NCBI GenBank assembly: GCA_014871385.1
Contig: CM026433.1
Coordinates: forward strand, 6,087,585 to 6,151,584
Source of the DNA: Ceratodon purpureus
Taxonomy: Eukaryota > Streptophyta > Bryopsida > Pseudoditrichales > Ditrichaceae
Reading direction: 5' to 3'
DNA: 64,000 nt
The notes beneath the pieces were generated by a model that made no database searches, was not told where the DNA came from, and was given only the letters and a program-made list of their open reading frames with translations. Below are positions 36,856 through 48,844 of this stretch, one piece after another (position 1 is the first letter of the stretch; each line of letters starts with the position of its first letter). A program made the translations under genes and the position numbers.

Positions 36856-38714
36856 ATGCCACCGGCCAGAGCACAAATTCATGGAGCGCGGGAGAAAGGG
36901 GACCCCAGATGGTTCCACGAGGAGGAAGGACTGAACAAACGTGGATACGTCCCGGGTGCAGCTGCCACCGCCGCTTTCTCCTTGCCCCACAACGTCGCTT
37001 CGAAGTCCATGTGTGAGAGGCGATGGGGACCGATGAAGGGTGGCAAATTCTGGTACGCGAAGCCAGGTCAGAGTGAGAGCCCGCGGCAGTGCTACCGAAT
37101 CGAGCGTCTGTACCAGATTACGCACCAGCGGCCAATTGGGAGATACAAATGCATAGGGTTAGCATTCGCACGGGGTTTAATCGCAGAGAAGCGTGGGTTC
37201 GCAGTGGACTGGGCGACGTTTGCAGCGAAGATATGTGCCCGTGGAAAAAAGGAATTCAGGACGTTTGAGGAACTCCGACGGCACTGTCGCGAGATTGGAG
37301 AGCCGTTTCCCCCAAACGAGATTAAAAAACTCGACCTCGACGAGGACTCTCTGACTGGAGCTCCGGATGACTGGCTGGTAAATCGGAATCCTGACCTGCT
37401 TGATCCTAACCTTCTACAGGGGTTTGATCTCACATTGGCTCTGCCGGGGGTTATGCCAAACATTGTGCACCGACCGCTTTATTGCTCTTTCAGAGAGGGA
37501 GAAGGCGAAGCACTGTCTCCATCCTAAGTCTTCTCTACTCACTTCGCATTTGTATGTCTCATTACCTCATTAATACTGGGGCCCTTTTGAAGACTACTTA
37601 CCCGCTGTGTACAACTTCTGTGCAGGCTACCCCACCGAGACAGAAGACGAGACTGATGCCAGCGACGACGACATTCTCTCAAACAAAACGCCACAAGGTA
37701 CTGAAATTCAGAACATCATTAAGACCCGAACTTTCATGTTCCTTACTGTTGACTGAAACCCCAGTGAATTCTGCAATGCCTCCGTAGGATGAAGAACATG
37801 ATGTCCGAATTTAATCCATGATCGCTCCCTATTCTGACATCAACTACATCGTGGCGCCGCAGGTGCCACAGCATCTGCGCAAGGTGGAGACCTCGCCAAC
37901 GATATGGCGCGCTCTGTTCCAGCACGCGACGATAGCACTCCAGCGGGGAAGGGGAAGCGTAAGCACGACGACGACGTCTACATCATCGAGCAGAGTAAGA
38001 GCTTGAAATCGGTGGCCATGCTAAGACGTGCTCTTTATTCACAATACCTGTGTCTCGCCTAACCTGCGATGTTCTTCATAAACGCAGTGAACGATCGTGC
38101 CATGGCGGACGGGTACCACCACATGACGGGCTACCAGAAGCTAAGTTATCTGTACGACCGTGGAGATGAGTTGGACGCGGAGAGGCGCAAACGGAAGGCG
38201 GTTGAAGACGTGCAGGAATCCTGGCTGAAGAGCGAGCGGGCCCAGGCCGTGCAACGGGGAATTGAGAACATGATGTCGGATTCTGGTAATTTGAGTACGG
38301 ATTTGTTTTCAGTAGTGGCGTGAACAGCATCAATGACTTCCCTGACTGAGATCTACGTTATTGTGGTCTTTGACACCGTTGAGTACACCCGTGCAGACGA
38401 GTTGTTCCAGCCTCCTGGCGGGACACAGACGGTGGCCGAAGACCATGAGGACGAGGACTATGAGGATCCGGCCCCGCCAACAATGACCAGCCCGTATTCA
38501 CCTCTGCCTTTCAAGCGCCTTCCCCTGCAACTACCAAAAGGTAAGCACAGAAACGAATGTCAGTTCCATGAGCCACCTCATACATTTCAGAGTTTTCGGT
38601 TAGATCCCATATTCGCATTGTGTAAGTTCGTTACCGCGTACTCTGACTCTTTCTAGACAGACACCCAGGGGACCCGGACCCTGGCAGTTTCAGATGACGA
38701 GGAGGAGAGTGCTT
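36856..38714 (+). CDS. Unrecognised family gene B (paralogue of gene A)
   Basis: Proposed exons: 36856 to about 37499, 37626-37697, 37863-37994, 38088-38285, 38397-38540 and 38661-38714. The first domain mirrors gene A: GLNKRGYVPG, RWGP, FWYAKPG, RPIG, RGLIAEK, VDWATFAAKIC, GAPDDWLVNRNP. Then come an acidic exon (TEDETDASDDD), a basic one ending DDDVYIIEQ, the GYHHMTGYQKLSYLYD helix, LPFKRLPLQLPKG and a tail RTLAVSDDEEESA. Five exon junctions share phase 1 with gene A. The exon 1 donor is unresolved; a GC donor (GAAG|GCGAAG) would keep the phase, otherwise exon 1 stops at 37527. It lies downstream of the TNPA-like gene on the same strand, mirroring gene A and TNP2. Function unknown. Confidence 0.68.
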
Positions 38715-40042
38715 AAGCGAGTGCAAAGAAGTCTCGACGTTGGCTATGGAAATTCTACGCACTTGTGGCAGCAGTGATCGCGATTTTGAGGACTTCAAAC
38801 GAGAAGTTCAATAGCAATGCACGGGACCTTACAAATCTTCTGTGAGGAGTGGAGAGTAGGGCGCGCGCGCTCGAAATCAAATGCAGGCTCTTGCGGAACC
38901 GAAGTTGGAGCCAGTGCTTTTGATGTTCTTTTGCTGACTTTTCAGTGCATTTGATGTCTTTGCGAAACAGCTGGATAGGACTCTAGAGAAGTAGACTTCC
39001 AACGCAGGCTCGTATCTTACGTCTCTACCGTGGAAAACGCGTGTTTCTTACTTTTTGCATCTCTCTAGAAGAAAACATGGCAGTACTACCGTAAACTGTA
39101 CACAGAAGCTGCCTTATAACATTCCACGTTGATAAAAACTAAGCCACTCTGGTTGTAATCTTCAAGACTTCAAGGCAGACTGAGAGCATCATGATAAACT
39201 CTGCTCCCAAGTAAAATTCTGTAATAGAACCTTCGGGATGGCTTCCTGTTGCTCCTAACTGTTGTGTCGGATCTTGAGAATCCAGTGTAGAAGTCACCCT
39301 TGTGATTCGCTGGTGTGACGAGCTTGACACAAAGTTCAGTACGCAGTCAGTTCTCACTGAAAACCGTTGGATGAGTGCCTTAACTGCATGTGAGGGCGCT
39401 GTACATGGCGCTGGTATGATTCCTTCTTATGTTTTCTGCGTTTCTGGGTTTGCTTTCATCTTTGGTTTTGCTTTGGGGAGAGGAGAGGAGAGGGCAATAG
39501 CATGTTATGGTTTTTCAGTTAGCAATGTGATCGGTGATCGGGTTTGTGCTCGAGTTCGGGAGCGTTTTTTTGGTTTGTGGGTGCGTTTGCTCGGAGGTTT
39601 TTCGGGTTGGGAGGGGAGTGGATTTTTGTTTGTGGGAGTTTTCTGGGAATGTGGGAGGCAGTGATGGTTTCTGAGAGCTCTGCGTTGTGAAGGGACTGGG
39701 GACGCGGTTAGAGCCTGCTTTTGTGGTCTTTGGTATCTTCTTAAGAAACTAAAACCCTAATTGATAGTCATCCTGAATGGTTAGCCTCTGTAGGAAATTT
39801 GAAGCGGATGGTTGTCGATTTATTCCAGACTGGCTTTCGGTCTGAGTTGTTGCTGCGTTCGCCAAATTAGGTCATGCTGGATGTGTGAATCTTATTTGCT
39901 GCAGAGTTTTGTTCACGATCGGTTGTAGAGGATAGTTTGCCGGCGGGGTCTACACTTGATGTTATCATTGGTGTAATTGTTTGATTGAGATATTCATGTG
40001 AATGATTACAGCATTTGCGGGAGTTGGAAGTCAATCTGCAGT
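38715..40042. other. 3' flank of gene B and leader of the SPPL fragment
   Basis: No gene recognised. The frame at 39302-39664 (+) is G/T-rich and has no domain. The last few hundred bases look like a plant 5' leader, with a telo-box at 39752. Confidence 0.4.
39752..39760 (+). promoter_or_regulatory. Telo-box motif AAACCCTAA
   Basis: Exact AAACCCTAA about 290 bases upstream of the first signal-peptide-peptidase-like codons and in the same orientation. Its presence suggests that promoter or leader DNA of the source gene was carried along. Inferred from motif and position. Confidence 0.35.
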
Positions 40043-40692
40043 TGCTGTTACACTAGACACCTCACAGGCGTTGTTAATCCCCATCACATGCTCCTGCTCC
40101 TTGCTGATCATGTTCTACTTGTTTTCATCGGTGTCAATGCTCATCATGGCCTTTACTTTGGTGTCTTCAGTGTTATCATTGGGGTTTACTTTGGCACCGT
40201 ATGTGACAGCCTTAAATGCGCGATTAGGGGATGTTGTGGTTATAAGCCGAAGCTGGTTTGGACCTATCACCCGATCACAGGCAGCATTAGCATTGTTCTG
40301 TGTAGGCGTTGTTACCAGTTGGATGGTGACTGGGCACTGGTTTCTGAACAATGTGCTTGGCATATCCCTCTGCATTGCTTTCGTTAGCCATGTGCGATTG
40401 CCTAATATCAAGGTCTGCGCTCTGCTTCTGGCGTGTCTGTTTGTATATGATATCTTTTGGGTATTCTTTTCGGAGCAGTTGTTTGGCTCCAATGTTATGG
40501 TCACTGTGGCCACTCGGCAAACTTCCAACCCGGTACACACCGTTGCAAATTCGTTGAACATGCAAAGAATATCAGAGGTTGTCGTCAAGAAGTTCGACCT
40601 GCCTTTGAAGCTTATTTTCCCCCGTACCTTCTGGGATGTATCCAGTGGGAATTTCCGCAGTCAGTATCTTATGATCGGTCTTCGTGACATGG
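40043..40692 (+). pseudogene. Signal peptide peptidase-like (SPPL1-type) fragment
   Basis: SPPLs are multipass intramembrane aspartyl proteases. A continuous frame encodes LDTSQALLIP, several hydrophobic helices, NNVLGISLCIAFVSHVRLP, FVYDIFWVFFSEQLFG (catalytic YD motif), NPVHTVANSL and GLRDM at the GTAAGC donor. The second catalytic motif should read GLGD; here it is GLRD, so the Asp is kept but the essential Gly is Arg. The exons after it, including the PAL motif, are missing, because lectin-kinase sequence follows within 150 bases. The N-terminal protease-associated domain is also missing. The fragment is open but inactive by both truncation and substitution. Confidence 0.87.
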
Positions 40693-40847
40693 TAAGCTTC
40701 TTCATTCTCATTGTTCATTCTGTGATTGGTTGGAAGATTTTCTACAGCAGCAGGTCGTTGTTGGTTGTAGCAGTGCTTAGAACTTAGACGTTGAGTTAAA
40801 TTTTGCTGGATACTTCATTAACCAAGGCTCCTGGTTACAGTCTGCAG

Positions 40848-43143
40848 ATCGGTTTCGCCTTGTCCTCCAACCTGACTGCAACTTGAAACTCCAGGAAATC
40901 TGGCCTGAAAACAACACTGTCAAACAGGTAAAAGCATTCTACTCATTGATCTTCTTACATCACCCCACTGACACCTTGAGTGATCTGAGCAAATAGTTAC
41001 CAAGAAAAAATTCTAAGTATCAAGATAATTTGGGTTACAATTATTGACAGTCATGGGTGATAATAGTGTTGCTATATGTCGTCCACTCTGTGTAAACTAT
41101 ATACTAAACTTGCGGTATGGACATTTCTCCACTTTGTACAAACTGTAGAATCAGGCTTCGCAATTGAAAACAACCTCAATTTTGTTAAATTGGCAACGTT
41201 ACATGCAATTACCATAGTGTGTGAGATAGAGTGGCATACTTAAGTTTCATAAAAGTGGCGGAATTAGTTCCACTTGGGAGTATTTCATGTACAATTTTGA
41301 CATCTTGTGGTGAAAAGTGAGTGGTTGACCATTAGTGACGTATAATGACAAGAACTCAAAGAATGTAACAGAGATTCTGAAATCACAATTCAATTCTTTG
41401 AATAACCATTTTCCTCAAGAAACCGGTCGCCAATTTTAACGTGACAGTTGTCTAGATTTCAAGATGAACCTTTTGTATTGGAGTTAATTACTGATTGTTG
41501 GTTATGATGTTAGGTGATCTGGGAGCCTCCAACTACTTCGGGGGTTCGAACGAGCTGTCAGTTGGTGCTCCAGCCGACAGGCGTGTTAGAGATCAAAAGC
41601 AACGGAAGTGAAGGGACGGTGTACTGGAGCAGCGGCGCGGCAGGCGATCCCACCGTGAACTGGGTGTTGAAGCTGAACTCCGACCGAGGAGGCCAGTTGG
41701 TGGTGGCGGGTATCTTGAACTCCGGCACTCAGTTGTGGACCACTCTGGCCGACTCAAGCTCCAGCAACCAGATGTGGTGGTGGATTGTGGTCGGCGTCGT
41801 GGGTGGCGTGCTTGCACTTGTTGCTGTTGCCTTACTCTTCTGGTTTTGCTACGCCCGGGACAGTAAGCTCCGGCACCCTAAACTACTCACCGTCCATCTC
41901 GTATCTAGAATCTGAGTTTTGATTTTAGGTTAAAAATTCTAGTTCTGTGATGAATTTCATGGTCAGATATCCTCACCACCAAGTGTAGGGTTCCTAATCT
42001 GAGAGTGATTGATTACTTAGGTGTTTAGAAATGAATCAGTCAAGCGATAATGTCACCAGTACCAAAGAGAAGTGATACAGATATAAAGACTGAACTGATT
42101 CGCTCAAGAGAAGTTGCTTTTAAACTTTCACAAATTATAAGACCTAATATGATGCTAGAATTTATTCTAAATCATATAATTGGCCATGGAGTATTGTGGA
42201 GTGACAGTGGTATGTGCTAAATCTTAGTCATTTGGACTATTTACTCATGTCATAAGCTACATAATTTCCTTCCTTTCTCCTCACTTTTCAAGTGCTTCAA
42301 GATTTTCCCATTTTAGAGTACGTGTCGTTAAGCTGCATTAATGGTATTGATGTTGAGATTTGTATGATTGCTGCATGCTTAAATGTGTGTGAACTCTGCT
42401 TTTTGTGATTATGGGGTGTGAGTGACTGCAGAGTTCCTGGACCCTATCGACAAGGCGTTCCAGAAGAAACTGCAAACATCCGGATTCTCGCAAGTTTGGT
42501 ATTCCGACTCCAAGATCAAGCAATGCACCGACAATTTTGCACAGAAAATCGGTCAGGGTGGGTTTGGGGATGTTTTCTACGGCAAGTTGCCTGACGGACA
42601 GGAGATCGCCGCCAAAGTGTTGACGCCTGAATCATGTCAAAGCAAGCAGGAGTTTTATGATGAGGTAGGTGCTCACTTCTAATCTGTTTTCCCCCTCAGT
42701 CCCTGATAGATTAGCCGGATATCATAAGTGCCATTTTCAGAGGTGGTAGTGGCTGGAACAAGAAACCTCAATTGATAGTATCTCATCTCAATTTTCATAA
42801 ATTTGTTGACATGATTTTCTTGTCATGGAGTGACTAGTGAATCGACTATAATACGGTGCTCATAAAATCATGAGAAAATGTCATATTCAACTATGGGAAG
42901 TGGTACAGACACTGCTCAAATTTCATTTCTGCGGAATATCGCCATTTTAATGGAATTGAGGTTAGGTCAAGAAATATGGATCATTTGGTTGATTGGTTTG
43001 GTGTGTGGATGTGCAGATTGAGCTTCTATCAACGGTGCATCATAAGTATTTGGTTTCTCTGCTAGGGTATCGATGCACACGGAGGCACCGAATCCTCATT
43101 TATGAATACCTTGGTGGCGGGGATTTACGACAAAGACTGCAAG
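40848..43143 (+). pseudogene. Bulb-lectin receptor-like kinase fragment (four exons)
   Basis: Exons 40848-40927, 41514-41862, 42432-42664 and 43017-43143 join in phase. The first two encode mannose-binding-lectin-like repeats (FRLVLQPDCNLKL, CQLVLQPTGVLEI, GTVYWSSG), then a single transmembrane helix (WWWIVVGVVGGVLALVAVAL) and a basic stop-transfer. Exon 3 begins the kinase: IGQGGFGDVFYG (Gly loop) and IAAKVL (ATP-binding Lys). Exon 4 gives IELLSTVHHKYLVSLLGYR and YEYLGGGDLRQRLQG. The sequence then ends before the HRD and DFG motifs, so no catalytic loop exists. Such kinases sit in the plasma membrane and sense extracellular ligands. The signal peptide is also missing; the SPPL fragment occupies that position. 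Confidence 0.85.
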
Positions 43144-45160
43144 GTGCTCAAGAATTGAACCATTATTCCCTAATTGATGCAACAAAATTCAGTGCTTACT
43201 TCAGTTGGCAAGTGAAGCTGTAGAAGTTTCCCTTTGATCAGTACCCTTATCAAGAGAGGTTGCACATCAATGTCGATGAGTGAAGTATCGAGAAACTTTG
43301 AAATTGCTACATCAAGTATTATTTTTGTTCCACAATCACTTTCATCCAGTTTAATCTCCCATCTGTTTATACGACAATGTCCATTTACCATTTAGCACAT
43401 CGTACTTCTAGAATCGCAGAGATTATGCATGTTGACCACTCTAAAGTCCTGCCCATTCTATACAATCCCACATTTTACAAGTGGAGTGCCCCGACGCTTG
43501 CTGTACCGTATGGCAAGTAATGAACCACTAAATTGCAAACTGTTTCCATCACCCGCAGCTTCCAATTTAAGACCAATCGAATCTCGTGGAAACCCGAAGT
43601 TGCTTCCTATGTATACGTTTCTGGATTTTATGACATACCACTTCACTTTCCACTGCCCATCTCCTTGGTGCTTTGCTTTCCAGTTCAATCCCTACTTCCC
43701 ATCTCCGAACACTTCGCCTTGCACTTCACTTTCTACAGTCTTTGCATTATACAGTAGGTTACTTTACCCTTCTATGTAATGTGACGGTGCAGCAGCTTCA
43801 AATACTGAATCTCCTATAACCAGCGTCTCAGAACCTCCACAGCTGCAATATTTACACTCTCTGCATGCAATTGGCCGCATTTCTCCCCGTCATAGCGTTT
43901 CTGCTCTTAGACTTCATCTTTGGTCACTAAACTGAACGTGAAAATATCCATGAATCTCCTCTACCGATTCCATATCTCTCCTATTTCGGATTTTTTCCTT
44001 CCCAACTATGAGGAACTTCAAAGCACTGTCATCCCACTTTATCGCATGACAACCCCGATTTCACTTCCACTGTGGAAAGCCTTCTCACCCCCACGACAGT
44101 GTCAACAGAACTGCAAATCCACGTTCCACTACCTGAAGACTGATCCCTCCGCGGGTCTCTCGAAGTTGAATTCCTATGTACGAATTGTTCTTCTCGGCTC
44201 AGGAAAATGGTCCATATCAAAGGCAGTGAGCATTCCGGAGTGGTTTATGGGGTTTATACATTAGAGTTTTAATCGGGCGTCGTACACGCGTCCTACACTG
44301 AAATTGTTCCATTCATTTTTGCAATGCATAGCCAGAACCAAGTTGTGTGCTGCATTGAATTGAATCAGAAGTAGCCACTCTGAGTGTGTTGTATAGAACT
44401 ACTAATCAACAGAATTGCACATAGAACCCATTCAGCAAAGATGTGCAGAGTTTACTTAAAGGCCTAACTTTATGTCTTAAAGCTCTAAAACCGTATTCCG
44501 TCGACACCACAAGCAGTATTGCATGGTTCAAAACAGTTATGTGAAATTTGAGTTTAGAGTGACGATCTTAACATCATATGAAATTGAAAATGTTGCACAC
44601 AGCACATTGTGGACCGTCTCAAGGGAAACAATTGAGGATCACAGTCCTCGAACGTGAAAAATTGAGAGTGACAGTTCAATAAGACACAAGTTTGACGCGT
44701 TCGCTAAAAGAATCCGACATAGATTGTTTGCAGGACTCGGAATTCACGACCTGACCTTTTCCTCAGGATGAGCATTTCAGTAACCGACTGAAGAAAGGAA
44801 ACAATGGCACACACAGTCCACCACTTCGCACTATTGTGTTTACGGAAGGAGAAAGGACTCGCAAACCTTCGTGTAATCCGCCATTCAGCAAGTATTTGGA
44901 AAGGGGAAATTGGGCACTCCACGCAACCTGTCCACGGCACGCCCACACAAGACAAGACTGTTAGCCAAAATATGATCCACAGACCATCACATTAATGACT
45001 GTACGATCTAACAAACAGCGCACACTCTCTGAATGTATGTAGAAGTTCACTCAGGGTTGTGGAATTTCGCAAACAATTACAAACACTGACAATGAGATGG
45101 GAAGGACAATGGAAAAACAGCAAGGAATAGAACACCGGAAACTGGGTTTGGAACATACCT
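43144..45160. other. No gene recognised
   Basis: About 2 kb with only short frames lacking domains. The remaining kinase exons were looked for and not found. Confidence 0.45.
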
Positions 45161-45835
45161 TCACAGGCGCTTGCCGCGCTGATCCGGCGTGACCCACACT
45201 GTCTCCAGCAACTCCTGCCCATCTCCTGGGATGACGTGCACTTCGACCATCCACCCGCCCATGAGGAAGGCAAGGAGGGAGTTCAACTCGGAGTTCAGGA
45301 ACTCACCCAAGGGCTGGGTACGGAGCCTCATCGACAGGGGGGTCGTGAAGGACCAGGATTTGCTGAAGACCGCGAGTGCAGCATCAAACTCTGCCAACCG
45401 ATTACCCCGGCGGTGAAGCAGCCAGTTTCTCCCGGCAACAGGCAGATGAAATTTGCGCAGGGAAGGAGCAGCGCGCAGTGCATTGTACTATAGCCGGGAC
45501 CTCATCGCTGCGTACCACTCCTTGGACAGGCACGCAAGTTTCGGGATGAGCTCCAAGAGCAGGCTGCGATTCACGTTCAGCCGATCGACAGCAACCCAAG
45601 GATCTGCGGGAGCAGAAGCAAACTCAACTACGTGATCAACTATAACATGGCACGCGACGATGTCGAAACACCCTCGCTTGTTTCTCGCAGAAGCAACGAT
45701 CCAAGCAAGGTCAGACATCTCCCCGAAAACTAAGACGACCACCGAGAAGAAACAGGGGCGTGTCAGACGAGGTCGGTACAACAGAGGAGCGACGGAGGTG
45801 GAACACGAACAACAGAAGAGCGCAAAGGCAATCAC
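45161..45835 (-). pseudogene. F-box-like reading frame broken by a stop
   Basis: On the - strand a frame running from about 45700 to 45490 (DPWVAVDRLNVNRSLLLEL, then LACLSKEWYAAMRSRL) has the look of a degenerate F-box (leucine-rich helix followed by C.SKEWY). It meets TAG at about 45487 and continues in the same frame as YNALRAAPSLRKFHLPV through SFTTPLSMRLRTQPLGEF to a stop at 45161. The match to known F-box proteins is weak. If it is one gene it is interrupted; a splice skipping the stop is possible but no good site is seen. Confidence 0.35.
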
Positions 45836-46797
45836 AAGGAGGAACAGGTTGCAAAGAAGTTGCGTACCTTGGTCTTGGAGAGAGAACAGCGTTGGAGGAT
45901 GGAGAAGACGGCTGCCTTCGTCTCTGCAGCCATCAAAATCCAGCTTGACAGCCCACCATGATCACCCTGTTAATGATGTCGATTGTGGGCAAGTCCCTTC
46001 GAGTCACTTCTGTGGAGGAAAATGGTGATTATGGAGAGCTCTAGGTTAATCATACCTGGACAATCCTGTCTGCTCATGATGGAGTCCGCAGCCCAGACAG
46101 CATCAGGTCAAACTCATTTGAGCTTGACACTCACCTGTCCTCGTCAGCCCCCATAGGTAAAACATTTGGCATTACATGGGATTATGTAAAGGAAGTTCGA
46201 ACAATACATACTGAATTACTATCACTACCAAATAGTCTTCTACAGATCTCAACTTATTTAATTCACAAGTGCAAATTACAAAATGGGAACTCAAGATTCA
46301 TGTATTCATTCCGAAGTTTAAAAATGTAAGAATACCTGCTGCATAAGGAGCATGTAGAGTGACAGGCACTTGTTGAGTGTCGTCAAGCTCCAAATACTTC
46401 ACTCCACCTGCCAAATCCACTTTCATTGGCTAACTGATCGTGGTATAAACGAACAGTGCTAAACAAAAGGTGCAACATTGTCACTGCGTCGAAGGAATCG
46501 AGATGAATGTAGCTTGCTCCAAAGTCACCCAACGTTTTAGCCCAACAACTTAAAAGCGGAGTCAGAGAAATCTGCATGTTACAGAATGAAGCTCAAAGAG
46601 GACCGTCACTAACACCGTAGGAGGCTCATCACTTGGCGAACAAACATTTATTTATTTCTGAAAAGAATAAGGTTTAGAAACAACATAAGCTAATTCATTC
46701 TTTTCTGGTTTTTTGCCTTCATGATTTTCTAATTTGCAATGTTGTAAAATTTCAGAATTTCTTCCCGAGTACGAACCTGCTCTGGTACAACGGTATC
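45836..46797. other. No gene recognised
   Basis: A - strand frame at 46383-46577 (SFDAVTMLHLLFSTVRLYHD) may be an exon but cannot be assigned. Nothing else seen. Confidence 0.4.
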
Positions 46798-46998
46798 TCA
46801 TCTCAGAGAGAACAGACTTAAGATTTCGAAGAGTTGCTTCGCCGCAGTACGAGGCAGGTGCTCTGCCACACTCTTGCCTGCCATAGCTATGGACTGAGCC
46901 ATAGTTTGTCCCTCGTCGTGCTTGTCTGCCATCTGAACAAGCCCCACGTATCCAATTATACCACGGCAAGCACTCACAATGAGACTCGCTACAAAGCC
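46798..46998 (-). other. Exon-like unidentified frame
   Basis: The - strand frame from 46998 encodes a small hydrophobic segment (SACRGIIGYVGLV), then MADKHDEGQTMAQSIAMAGK and VAEHLPRTAAKQLFEIL, which reads like real protein and has no internal stop until TGA at 46798. It lacks a usable start, so it should be an internal exon. I cannot name the family. It lies downstream of the coiled-coil exon at 47.4 kb on the same strand and could belong with it. Confidence 0.35.
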
Positions 46999-47404
46999 AT
47001 GTCATCAGAAGTTGCAGGATACCTGAACTAAGTGGAGCTTTTGACATGCTTGGAAAGGTACCGTCAGGCCAGAATTATCATACCCATTTCATTGTGCACA
47101 ATTCGAAGAGGTGTCCGAAGTGTGCCTGGTAGAACTTGTGTTGCTTGCGAATTCGCTGCGGGTCGATGTCCTCACAACACCGGTCTCCCTTTGCTCCAGT
47201 TCCCTCTGGTACTCCCTCTACACATCCAGCACCAAGATAGCACTAATAGCATGAGTTCAATATGTTACATTGCAATGGAAGTCATACAGTGTAAGAAAAT
47301 CATCAAGCTCTAGCGCACGGTGGATTATATAAATCAGACACCATTCATATCTTGCCTCGACTCAATCGCTTCAATGGGTATTCAATCGTTTAAAGAGCAC
47401 GAAC

Positions 47405-47522
47405 CTGAGAACGCCGTTCTGTTTCAATGTCTAAGCTAAGCCTCAGCTCCCGAGTTTTAGCACGCTGTTTCTCCAATAGACGCTGCCTTTCAATATCTGC
47501 CTCTGCTTCAGCTGCTCTTTCC
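47405..47522 (-). other. Coiled-coil exon, unidentified
   Basis: Between a GAAG acceptor and a CTCAG|GTTC donor the - strand encodes AAEAEADIERQRLLEKQRA followed by TRELRLSLDIETERR, a strongly charged helix. It may belong with the coiled-coil exons at 48.8-49.7 kb, with the UPL fragment inserted between, or to another gene. Confidence 0.35.
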
Positions 47523-47692
47523 CTTCAGTAACATCAACATTAACATCACTTTAAAATGCACCCATGGATAGGATCCACTGATGACCCTGGGGAAGTACAT
47601 CACTCTTTCAGATTTGCGAGCTTTAACGAGCACAGAAATTCAACTGTGAGAACATAGCATTAAAAAGGAGGAAACAGTCACTTCTCCTGATT

Positions 47693-48604
47693 TTACTGGA
47701 GAAGAACTGTGAAAGCAAGCAGCCTTATGCGTATGTGCTGCCTCCTAGAATTCAGGTTCGCAAACGCCCGAGCAAAACGAATGCGGGTAAGAAGCGCGAA
47801 TCTAAGGTTTGAAGGCACTTGGTATTGGTCAACTAACTTTTTAAGTAACTCATTGTCCTCCTCCAGTCGAAGATGAAGATCAGGAATGTGTATCACTCTA
47901 AGTCCAGAAGTGTTGGTCTCACCGTGAGAGGGAGTCGAATCGTTCTCTGTATAAAACTCAAAGTGAAGGGTAGCCCCTAATTTACAAGCATTGGAATCAC
48001 ATCCACTATCGACAGCACACGCCAATAAACCTAGCCGTTCTTCCTTGCATTGAGGGTTGTATCACCATGCCATCGCATAGCTCGAGTTGACTGCACGGGT
48101 TTTTTCACAGACGATGCTGAAGTTTGTAAAGCTCCGATAACTATGTCCGGGTCCGTCGAAGCAAATAACAAAGATACATGCCGCAACCACTCCCAAAGTC
48201 CCCATATCCCTTACAGCGCTAGTTCTTCAATGTCCAGACATCCTTGTATAAATCTGATACAATGCCCGAAAAAACACTTGATTAAACTGGTTACTCCTCA
48301 ACAGCAAAACGACCTACAAATCGACAGAACCTTTTGCAATAAAAGAACATATCGCATAGCTCGAAAATGAAGGCGCAACATGACACCGCGCAGTACCTCG
48401 TTACTGCTGTAGAGATATTTATTCACGCAATTTTCTAATATAATGCGTGTAACCCTGAGAACTCGCAATACAGCTTCTTTCGGAAATGGACCATCTCCTT
48501 CCAGAAATTCACCCTCCAATTGCAAGTCCTTCCTTGGCTTAACATGCTGCTCAAAGAAGAGCTCGAAGTGATTGAACAGGTCCACCCAATGATAAAATTC
48601 TCCC
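47693..48604 (-). pseudogene. UPL1/UPL2-type HECT ubiquitin ligase, N-terminal fragment
   Basis: UPL1 and UPL2 are giant (over 3,500 residue) HECT E3 ligases. The - strand exon at about 48604-48398 encodes HWVDLFNHF, KPRKDLQLEGEFLE, FPKEAVLRVLRV and ILENCVNKYLYSS. Within about 48210-48010 lie LFASTDPDIVIGALQT and RWHGDTTLNAR; from 48025 to 47693 run GATLHFEFYTENDS, LRVIHIPDLHLR and LRFALLTRIRFARAF. These match the N-terminal helical-repeat region. Between TTLNAR and KEERLGLLACA about ten residues present in homologues (an FALAQGWGG-type segment) are missing and the frame shifts, giving a stop. First exon, the rest of the repeats and the HECT domain are absent. Confidence 0.85.
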
Positions 48605-48844
48605 TAAAAGTTCAGAGCGTCAAAGTGTAAATAGAATGGAAACCGATAAAATACACCACTCACAGAAAGCATCATAACGCAGAATTAAAATAAAGGAGCT
48701 CTCTTGCCATATACGCACGGCACCTAATACATATAAAGACATCAGCAAATGAGCCCCACAAGGTTTGAGACTAATTACATAAGATTTCAATTCAGGATTA
48801 GAAAAGCCCTCAAATTTCACAGTTCTTCTCCAGTCAGATTTTAC

